20,643 nt of DNA from a virus, in IMG/VR virus record IMGVR_UViG_3300044675_004084, positions 1 to 20,643 of that record; one strand, written 5' to 3'. Below, one piece after another: positions 5,456 to 14,700 of this stretch (positions are counted from its first letter, which is position 1; the number at the start of each line of letters is the position of its first letter). The notes beneath the pieces are model-generated. The model ran no database searches. It saw only the letters and a list, made by a program, of their open reading frames with translations, and was not told where the DNA came from. A program made the translations under genes and the position numbers.

Positions 5456-8443
5456 ATGGAACCTAAAGACTTTTTAAGTGCCGCTCTAGGCACTGACGGG
5501 TACTATTGTGTAGTAGGGATAAAAGATAAAAAAAGGGTAGTACCCAAATTTTGTTTGTCTATTGATGAAGTACATGAGACTGCATCAGCATTTGACTCCG
5601 AGGGTTTCGATACTTTTGTAGCTCTTGCTACCTTTGTCACTAACGAGAGCCGCAAAGCCGACAACGTACTGGGAATAAAAACACTATTCCTTGATATCGA
5701 TTGTGGGGAAGGGAAACCTTACGCAACCCAGCGTGAAGGGTGGGCGGCTGTGCAGGCGTTAAGGGTGAAGTACGGGTTGCCGGAATGCTCCGTGGTAGTA
5801 AACTCGGGGCGCGGGCTGCATGTGTATTGGATACTGGATGCCACGTATACACGGGAGCAATGGCTACCTGTGGCGGAACATCTTAAAGCCACCTGCATGG
5901 AAGCGGGGCTGCACATCGATCCTGCGGTTACTGCGGACGCGGCTAGGGTTTTGCGGGTTCCGAATACGCACAACTATAAAGGCAACGTCCCCAAGTTAGC
6001 TAAAATCATTAATGCCAATCCGACACCCGTGTCTTTGAGCGATTTTGCCAGCAAGCTTCCTGCGGTATCGATACCAGTTCTCCCCCTTGCTACAGCGAGG
6101 GAGTACACAGAAGCGGACGCGAAAGACATGGCGCGGGCGCTGGGGGACAAAAAGTATATAAAGAAGTTTTCCAAACTACTCAAAGCAACTGCGGTAGGTA
6201 AAGGGTGCGCCCAGATACATAGGGCGATAATGACCCCTGACGAGTTGTCGTACCCCGACTGGCTCCACGTATTGTCTATTGCCAAGTTCTGTGACGATGA
6301 CGGGGCGCAAGCGATTCACCTTGTGTCACAGGGGTACAGTAACTACAGCGCGGAGGAAACGGAAAAGATAGCTGCCTCTATTGATACCCCACACCTGTGT
6401 TCCACGTTTGAAAGGGATAACCCCGCTGGATGTGAAGGCTGTCCACACAAACTGGCAGGCACAATACGCTCACCCATAAAGCTGTGCATGGAAGTGCGTA
6501 CGTCTGAAGAGGAAGTCGTGGAAGTTAAAGTTCCTGTACCCAAGAATAATTGGGATGAGGAAGAGGCAGAGCACTACGCACAGCAAGAAGACGAGGATTG
6601 CGAGGACGGTGAGGGTGACCCTAACGCCCCCCAGCCACCTCCGGAACCTACTCTACCCGCACCGTTTAAAACAGTATCCATACAGATACCAAAATACCCA
6701 TTTCCATACGAGAGGGGTGCAACGGGCGGGGTGTACGTACGCATAAAACATCCGGACGGTACGGAGGAGCAGAAGGAGATATACAAACGAGATTTATATG
6801 TAACTAAACGGTTGTTAGATCCTATCGAAGGCCCCGCATTTGAGTTTAAGCACCACACTACCCGAGAGGGGGTGCAGACGTTTGTTATTTCTATGAACAA
6901 AATAACGTCAAAGGAGGAATTTCGTAAGGTTATGGGGATGCACGATATCTTTGTACTTGCTAAACAGGCGGATGCACTTATGACTTACATTGGTAGGTGG
7001 ATAGAGACCCTAAAAGACTCGCAGGACATCATAAATGTACACACCCAGTTTGGGTGGACGGAAGATAGAAATTCCTTTGTGTTGGGAGAGCGGGAGATAT
7101 TTGCAGACCGTGTCACTATAAATCCTCCCAGCGTTCGTACTGCACAGTACTTCCCCTTTTTCCACAAGAAAGGCACGTTAGAGGGATGGAAAAGGGTAAC
7201 CGGCTACTACAACCGAGAGGGGTTTGAAGAACACCAGTACATGTTCGCTATAGCGTTCGGCTCCCCCCTGATGATATTCATCCCTAACATAGCAGGGTCT
7301 ATATACCATTTGATGAGTTCCGATTCTGGGTATGGAAAAACTACAGGTATGAACGGAGGGGCGTCGGTCTGGGGTAACTATAAGAAGTTGGTGCTCAAGG
7401 GAAAGGACACCGGCAACTCAGCGTGGAACCGTGCTGAGATATGGAAAAACCTACCGTTGTATATCGACGAGATCACTAACTACAAACCCGCGGATGCTAG
7501 CGAGTTTACCTATGCGGTAAGTGATGGGGAACAAAAGAACAGGATGTCCAACACCGGACAAAACGCGGAGCGTTACCGTGGGGCGGAATGGGCTTTTATC
7601 GTAGGAACTACAGGCAACACCAGCCTAGCGGACATTGTTTCTCAACATAGGGCGCTGGCTAAAGGGGAAATTGGGCGCATGTTAGAAGGCACGGTGATTA
7701 AAACTTTGAAAACTACAGAGGACGCGATGAAGGCGAATATATTGAATGAAGACTTGTCGAACAACTACGGACATGCGGGGGAAGTGTTTATACAACACGT
7801 ACTCAACCACATGGTAGAGGTAGAAAAACTTGTACTCGCTACTAGGGACAAGCTGATGGTATCCGCGGGTTTGGAAGCGCAACACCGCTTCTGGGTTGCT
7901 CAAACAGCTACAACTTTTGCGGCGTGCATCGTTACAAACCAATTGGGGTTAACTAACTGGGACTTACAGAGGTTGTACCGGTGGATAGTAAGGAAACTTA
8001 AAAAGGCGAGAGAAGATATGAAAGACATGGTTATAGACATTGAGGATTTGGTAGGGCAATACCTGAGCGATAACCCCCGCGGTATACTGCGTTTGAAGAG
8101 TACTGACAGCGCGAAAACGAAAGACGCAGAACTTGAGAAGCTGATTTTGCCGGATGCTACGCCTATGTTTAGATGGGTGGCACGGCACGAGTACGATGCC
8201 AACCGGTTGTTCCTGCTACCTACTCCATTTAAAGAGTGGTGTATTAAACGCGGACATCACTATGCATCCATACGCGGCCTGATCAAAAGCGAGATGAATG
8301 GCAAGTTCCACAAGGTACGCTTGGGTAGAGGCACTAAGTTGGACTTGGGGGCTATGCACACCATAGAACTTACATGGAACCAGTCCAAACATGAATCAGT
8401 ACAGTCGAGTTTAGCGGAAGATGACGAGGTTAATGGTAACTGA
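5456..8443 (+). CDS. Primase-helicase: AEP-type primase fused to DUF927-like helicase
   Basis: 995-residue bifunctional replication protein. The N-terminal part carries archaeo-eukaryotic primase signatures: D80-x-D82 in FLDIDCG, SGRGLH (117-122) with H122, and D155...R167-V-P in DPAVTADAARVLRVPNTHN. A helical PriCT-like segment (about 262-305, with PDWLHVLSIAKF) comes next. Then there is a Cys cluster C315-x10-C326-x2-C329 with C344 as a possible fourth ligand, which may bind zinc. A long acidic/proline linker (about 350-405) leads into an ATPase region with Walker A GYGKTT (625-630) and Walker B YIDE (669-672), followed by a DUF927-like SDGEQKNRMS segment (689-698). The C-terminal ~200 residues are not recognised. 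It would make primers and unwind DNA for the family A polymerase. A short GGGA (5447-5450) precedes ATG 5456, so translation initiation may be modest. Confidence 0.88.
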   Translation: MEPKDFLSAALGTDGYYCVVGIKDKKRVVPKFCLSIDEVHETASAFDSEGFDTFVALATFVTNESRKADNVLGIKTLFLDIDCGEGKPYATQREGWAAVQALRVKYGLPECSVVVNSGRGLHVYWILDATYTREQWLPVAEHLKATCMEAGLHIDPAVTADAARVLRVPNTHNYKGNVPKLAKIINANPTPVSLSDFASKLPAVSIPVLPLATAREYTEADAKDMARALGDKKYIKKFSKLLKATAVGKGCAQIHRAIMTPDELSYPDWLHVLSIAKFCDDDGAQAIHLVSQGYSNYSAEETEKIAASIDTPHLCSTFERDNPAGCEGCPHKLAGTIRSPIKLCMEVRTSEEEVVEVKVPVPKNNWDEEEAEHYAQQEDEDCEDGEGDPNAPQPPPEPTLPAPFKTVSIQIPKYPFPYERGATGGVYVRIKHPDGTEEQKEIYKRDLYVTKRLLDPIEGPAFEFKHHTTREGVQTFVISMNKITSKEEFRKVMGMHDIFVLAKQADALMTYIGRWIETLKDSQDIINVHTQFGWTEDRNSFVLGEREIFADRVTINPPSVRTAQYFPFFHKKGTLEGWKRVTGYYNREGFEEHQYMFAIAFGSPLMIFIPNIAGSIYHLMSSDSGYGKTTGMNGGASVWGNYKKLVLKGKDTGNSAWNRAEIWKNLPLYIDEITNYKPADASEFTYAVSDGEQKNRMSNTGQNAERYRGAEWAFIVGTTGNTSLADIVSQHRALAKGEIGRMLEGTVIKTLKTTEDAMKANILNEDLSNNYGHAGEVFIQHVLNHMVEVEKLVLATRDKLMVSAGLEAQHRFWVAQTATTFAACIVTNQLGLTNWDLQRLYRWIVRKLKKAREDMKDMVIDIEDLVGQYLSDNPRGILRLKSTDSAKTKDAELEKLILPDATPMFRWVARHEYDANRLFLLPTPFKEWCIKRGHHYASIRGLIKSEMNGKFHKVRLGRGTKLDLGAMHTIELTWNQSKHESVQSSLAEDDEVNGN

Positions 8444-8642
8444 CATATCCCCTGACGGGGTGCGTGTTGTCATAGACTGGAGCAAGTTTGTCCCCGGGGC
8501 TTCAGTGTTTATACCATGTATAAACACCGCAAAAGCCCTAGAGCATTTCGTAGAAGCGGGGGGCGTACGTAAAAGCGATATAACACACCGAATACGTGTT
8601 GAAGATGGCAAGTACGGTATTCGAATTTGGAGGCTAAAGTAA
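8433..8642 (+). CDS. Small conserved phage protein, unknown function
   Basis: 69 residues if started at ATG 8433. An in-frame ATG at 8421 would give 73, but GGAAG abuts it with no spacing, while GAGGT (8426-8430) sits just before 8433. The protein has IDWSKFVPGASVFIPCINTAKA in its first half and a basic second half (SDITHRIRVEDGKYGIRIWRLK), with no transmembrane segment. Short proteins of this look, with 'W..F..GASVF(I/V)PCINT', recur beside phage primase genes. The function is not known to me. The 5' end overlaps the primase-helicase gene by 11 bases in another frame, and the gene is the last before the terminator. It could be a small accessory or DNA-binding factor, but nothing in the sequence proves it. 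Confidence 0.72.
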   Translation: MVTDISPDGVRVVIDWSKFVPGASVFIPCINTAKALEHFVEAGGVRKSDITHRIRVEDGKYGIRIWRLK

Positions 8643-8686
8643 TTGTGGTACTATAGCCCCGCATCATTCTCTATCAGAGAGAGTTA

Positions 8687-8710
8687 GCCCCCGCAAGGGG
8701 GCATTTTTTT
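8687..8710 (+). terminator. Intrinsic terminator with GNRA loop at the convergent junction
   Basis: A perfect 6-bp stem GCCCCC (8687-8692) / GGGGGC (8697-8702) closes a GCAA tetraloop and is followed by ATTTTTTT (8703-8710). It ends the rightward replication transcript. On the minus strand the sequence after the same hairpin is not T-rich, so it should act mainly in the rightward direction. A weak 5-bp hairpin TCTCT-ATC-AGAGA (8668-8680) lies just upstream. Confidence 0.9.
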
Positions 8711-11700
8711 ACCAGTCCATCCAACTAATCCCTTCCTCAAACTCTCTGTTTGATTCCAACATTTCAAGTGCCGTTTTCCTATCCACAGGCGCTCCACCTG
8801 TAATTGCCGCCATCTCCGTACGTGTTTGTCTAGCCCTGATAGAGCGCAGTAGCGTGTCCACTCCTATGGGGAATGCCGGATAGTCCGCATTAAACGCTTG
8901 CGCTTCTTGCCACGCTTGCGTCAACAGCCCTGAGTGTTCACCCTCTCCGGAAACGGCATACACGAGCTTATCGATTATGCGGTTCCTACGCTCTCGCCTA
9001 CCCAAATCTTTACGGATATTAAGCGATAGCTTGTCTCTGGCTGAGCGCGTGGATATTGGGGCAAACCCCAAGGACTGTCTAAGGATGTCCCCTGCTGGCA
9101 GCGCCCCAGATATTATAGGATCTAGTCGTCCGGTCTCGTACCCTTCGGTAGCAAACCGATACCCTTTTACAAGGTTGGATAACGCTGTCGGTAGAATGGC
9201 TTCCACCGCACGGTCGTTGTTTTTCGGGTCATCGTCAAACAGCCTGAGTCCACCCTCCAAACTACGCACGGTCACACCAAACGCGGGGCCAAGTGATGCC
9301 TCTACTGCATACTGATATTCATTGTCTGGTTTGTAGTTGCCGCGGTCGCGTATCATCAAGTTGGTCAAGGACACACGATCCGTAATATCTACCCCAAACA
9401 TATTTGCGATTAACCCGTAGTACTTGTCCTCCCCTATCGTCTTAGCGATAAGAGTGTTGAAGTCGTCTTCGTCGTCGTCCAAGAACAAGTTGGCAATTGA
9501 CGCTACTACCCCGTACATTGGGATGCCCTTCACCCCCACAAGCACGCCACCCACTGCAGCCGTGTAGAAGAACGTGTTTCGCAGCGCCCTTGCCTCTTCG
9601 AGTTCAGCGGGGGTGCGGGCTTTACCTGTCAGGTCTTTAAAAATACTGTTCAACATACTGAAGTGGGTGTACAGCATCTGCCCCGGTACTTTTTTAAACT
9701 GCCACACCAAGCTGCCTACAGATGTTTGTGCAATACGCGGAGCGGCGGTGATAAGTGCAGAGCTGTTTACATACAACATGGTATCAATAGCGGTTTCTGC
9801 GGCTTTATTCCCGTACTGTGCGATATCCGGATCGGTTAACTTCCCAAACTTCTTACCCGTAAGTTTTTCCATCTCCAGTATGTAGGTGCTGATTGCACTA
9901 ACCTGCCGTATCCCACGTTCAGAGTGGGCAAACAAGAACCCGCCTATATAGTTAAGCTTATTAATCCACGGGGCTGTCGGACTATCCAGCTCAGACATCT
10001 CTGCGGCTTGTGTGCGGGTATCAAATCCACGTTCCTTAAATATAGAGGTCAGAGGTTCTAGTTTTTTATATCCTGCCTGACGCTTAGGATCGGTTGAAAA
10101 ATCATTAGTTATTGAGAACCCACCACGCTCCCGTATGGGTGCGCTAGGGCTTAACGGTTTTCCGTCAGCATCCAAATTCGTTATACCTTCTCTGGACACT
10201 TTCCCAAAAGACCCCACATACAACTTAGCTGCCATTGCCGAGGCAATAGTTGCTTTACCCGCTCCGTATCTACCAGCCAACGTGTTTTGCAGGACAAGGG
10301 GTAGAATGGCAGTGTTTACCGCTACTGAGCTTATGTTGCCCGCCAGAGTCATAGTGAACGTACCCGAGCGTAACATCCTAGCTACGTTGGAAATATACGG
10401 GTTTTTAGAGAACTGCAGGTAGCTGGGCAAAGACCCAAACACTATCATGGCCTCTGTCTCTTTTTTGGTTCCGGCAATACTAGTAGCAGCGTCCTTGTAG
10501 AACACTTCCGAGTCCGGCAACTTGTCCCGCTCATCCCGTACTTTCTTCGATACTTGCTCCAACTCCACCATATAGGAAAGGTTGGAAAGGCTCGTTATAA
10601 ACTGAGGGCCACGTTGTTGAAGCGCGGTAACTGCGTCCCCTTCAAAGAATGCAACCCCTTTACGTACTTGACGTGATTGAACAATAGCCTGTTCAGGTAG
10701 AGAACGCAGGATGATATTGGCTAAGAACTCATTGAGCTGCCTTTTACCTTCGGGGTTTACTTCTTTGCCATCCTTATCTTTAAGCTCAAGGTCTTTTATC
10801 TTTTTTTGCAAGTCGGTAAGGAAAGGTATGGGGATACTTCCATCGTACGCACGTTGCTCAATCTCGGATAAAGGCCGCTCACGTATGCTATCTCTGTCTA
10901 CTTCGGTCATATTACGCAATTTCTCAATTGCTTTGCCCCGCTCCAACGCAGAGTTAAAGGAGCCAGTACCGTATACCAACTGCCCGTTGTCGTCCCGGTA
11001 GGTAAACTCCACCCAGAACTCTCCACCACGCGTTAACGGGAAGTAGGGTTTGATTGACCCAGTTAGTATTCTTCGCAACAACATGGTGTGCTTTACAGAA
11101 GTTTTAATTTCAGGATCAATATCCATCCGGTCTATGTTGGCTTCTTCTGCAGTTATTATTTTATCGTTTATGTCTGCGTAAAAGTCCCGCAGTTTTGTAT
11201 ACGCCCCACGTTGGGTAGGGGTAAGAGAGGCAAACATTTGCCGGACTTTTGCATCGTCTGCTTTACGTATATCCGTAGGCTCCGTAGCTTTAATGCCATC
11301 CACATCCCCGAGTATAGGGGAGGGGCGGTTTGCCGCTTTGGCACTCGCTATTTGAGCACTTAACTGCGCTTTCCTAGCCTCCATTTGCTCTTTGGTATTA
11401 AACTTTTCTTCCTTTTGTGTAGCTTTGTTTGTACTTGGGTTGATTACCCCGTACCGCAACCAGAACTTGTTAACGATATCAGGATCAGCAGTTGGGTCTG
11501 CACCATTTAGAGTTGAGAAAGACACAAGCTCGTTATAGGTTTTTCGCCCTTCGACATCCCCTTTGAACGCTTTATTTACGTCGTTGAGTAGCCCGCTGTA
11601 CGTCTTCATATTCTGAGTGCGTACCCCGTCCATCTTATACATAATTTTTTCAAATTCTTTAGCTGAAGGAACAACGTCTTTTAGGATGTTGGTAATACCT

Positions 11701-14700
11701 TCTAACCCCAACCCATTCAAAAGTGTTGCCCGTACCTTTTCGGAACTCCTAGCAATTACGGCAACATAGTCTTTAAATTTGGAAGGTGGAGTGTCCCGTA
11801 TAAAGTTTTTACCCCCACTCAAGAGACTATTTAGCGCTTTTTCAGGATCGTCTTTAGCTATCGCTGAAGCAATCGTTGTGGCGTTACGGGTGTTTGGCGC
11901 GGTGGCAAGTATAGTGTTGATGAGGTTTAGGGCCTCTGTGTTTGCTGTATCGGTGGTGTAGTTCATACCAAACAGCCGTCCTACCGCCTCCCAGAATCTA
12001 TCCCAGCCGGTTATCTTGTCTCCGCTTATACGGTACGCTGCTAGTTTTGTTTGGAACTCAGAGTTGGAGAACGCTTCAGCAACAAATTCCTCCAAAGACT
12101 TCATGGCATATTCGTCGGGCATTTTGTCTTTGAGGTTGTTGTATAGCTGGGTAAGTCGCTGCGTTGTTGGATGGCTCGGGTTCTTCAATACTTTTATGGT
12201 CGCCGCATGGGTGGCTTCGTGCAGTACTGTGTGTGTACTAAGCGGCATACTCGTATTTATAACAAGCGTGTCCGTGGCAGCATCGTAAATACCAGCCAAC
12301 ATGTTTCCCTTAGCGTCGGTAAGGGTAGCATTCATTGAAACTTTAAGGCCCGCTATTGCCTGCTTTAAGCTATTCGCGGCTCTACGAACGCTAGCGTTAA
12401 GGGTTGTTTTGGAAATACTATCAAGCGCCCCGAATGCGTTCCCGTTCTTTAATTGTTCAGTGACACTTGGGTCAGCGTTGACCATCGTTGCAGCAACGGC
12501 GTCTGCCCTTAAGGCGTAGGTTACAACCCCATCGTACGCCGTTATGGCGTCGTTTAATTGTTCCCGCAACGCCGATTTATCAACAGCTGCCAAAACTTCT
12601 ACATCAGGAGTGGCGCTAAAATCGATTATAGCGTTAACCGCCTCCATTGTTAAACCGTCGTTTCGATCAGTATCTTTAGCCGCGGGGGCTACATAGTCCG
12701 CAACTACTTTTGCATTTGCTGCAGCAGTTTTTTGCAGGTCTCCCCGATTTTTTTGTAGCCTAGCTTCTTCCTTAAGGTCCGCCCTTTTTATATCCCTTCT
12801 AGTGCGGTACTGCTCCTCTTGCCGAGCGATATCTATCATAGTGTCCAATATGGGGGTGTATTCTGGGGCGTTAGCTCGTACCCACTCCCTTGCGCTATTG
12901 GCGCGTTTTAGATCATTTACTCTGGCTGGGACTATGCTATTTAGGGGATTGTTTATTTCAAACGCAATAGTTTTAAGCAACATGTCTGGGGTATCTGTAG
13001 TCCCCAAGTAATAAAACATAGCCCCTTCGGGGGTGTACTTATTATTTTTGTCTAGTTTAAACTTGCCCGCTTTACCAAACGCTTCAGGTGCTTTGTCTTT
13101 AAGCTCCCCCTTGAGGCTCGGCATAGGCGGCGGTTTAGGAACCATACGCATAGACGCGGAGGATACTAACGCATTAACCTTGTCGGATACCTCGGGGGTT
13201 TGCTCTTTGACCACTTTGTTGTTTGCAAAATCGGTCAACTCTTTTTGTACAACTGGATCAGAAACATCTTTACCTAGCACACGACGGTAAACAGGCGCAG
13301 TATCTGGGATACCCGCTGCGTCAAGAACTTCTTTGGTTGCTATAACTGTTGGGGCGGAGTCCTCAGCTTCGCGAAGGTCAGCTTCGGTCAACGGGGTGAA
13401 CGCAGCAACCCCGGGTGTGGCCTGCCCTGATACTTCAACCCCCTCCTCAAATGGACTAGGCTCCGCAAACATGTCTAATTGTCTTTGCGATTGGGGGTCC
13501 TCCGCCTCAACGTCGCGCAGGTCAGCTTCTGTCAACGGAGTGAACGCAGCAACACTGGGTGCGGTCTGCCCCGATACTTCAACCCCTCTCTCAAATGGAC
13601 TAACCCTAGCTGCCGATGCCCGTTCAATAGCGGGAATCTCAAGTTGCCCTTCCAGCCCTCTACCGGTACGGTCTAAGCGTTCTCTGTTAAGCCGAGCCTT
13701 TTCCGCACGTTCTTGTTCCTGCGGAGTGAGTTCTGGAGGTGTAGTAGAGGGGGTGGTTTTAAGTTCCGATATCAAGCTTTCTAGCTCTGACACTCCCGCA
13801 CGCTGTTCCGCTTCTTGCCTAGCTTGTATTGCCGCTGCAGTTTCGGCCTGCTCAGATTCGCGGGTAGTAATAGCTTGCTGCACACCAACAGCCCGATTAA
13901 TCGTAGCAAGCTCAGACTCCGTAGGAGTTGTATTGGTAAAACCTTGGCGGCGAAGCTCCGCACTAAACGCCCTTGCTAAATTAGGAGCGTCAAGAATACC
14001 TCGGGTTTCAATGATGGGCAGCAGTACCTGTCTGCGCTTTTCTTCTGATTCGGTTTGACGTCCTGTCTCCAACCGCTCCCCGAGTAGAAATGTTTCTTCT
14101 CTTATACGGGCTTGCTCGTCTCGTTGCCGCTGGACTTCTTGAGCGGCCAACTGGGCATCTTCTTCCGCTTGTAACTGTGCCAGCTCGTCAGTGTCCAACA
14201 GGTCTTGTATTTGACGAGTCTCGTCAATGTCGAGCATGTCCAGCTGAGTACCTTGAGGGACATCTCGTTGTCCGGGTGCTTCCTTCGCTATTATGTCTTC
14301 TATCTCTTCGCGGGAACGCCCTTCAGCGGCCAACTGATTTCGTCTATTGGTTTCAGGTTTAAAAACGTCGCTTCTAAGCAAAGAAGATATTCGGCTTACC
14401 GTTTGAGGGGCAAGCTGTTGAGTTTTAGAGTTGTTTGTGTAGGCGGTTAAAATCCTACGGGCTTCAGCCTGCTGTTCGGGTATGGCGAGGTCGAGACCAA
14501 ATAGTTTTTCTGCAGTGGCTTTGTTTAAATTTAAACCGAGCGCCTGTAAATCATCGGCGGAAAGAACGGAAGCTACATCCTGTCTACCAAGCAAATCCCC
14601 TTCTTGTTGAGGCGGTGGGGGAGGAGGAGGCGCAGCAATGCCCGGAGCCGTATCGGGGGATACTTCAACCCCCGTACTAAACGGATCGGCTGGCGGGGGA

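Noticed and set aside
13333-14058. A 241-codon open frame on the + strand opposite the giant protein
   Set aside because: It is the complement of the serine/alanine/glutamate-rich linker of the minus-strand gene. Its repeats (SVNGVNAAT) are mirror images of the minus-strand repeats, there is no ribosome binding site, and the composition is that of a shadow.
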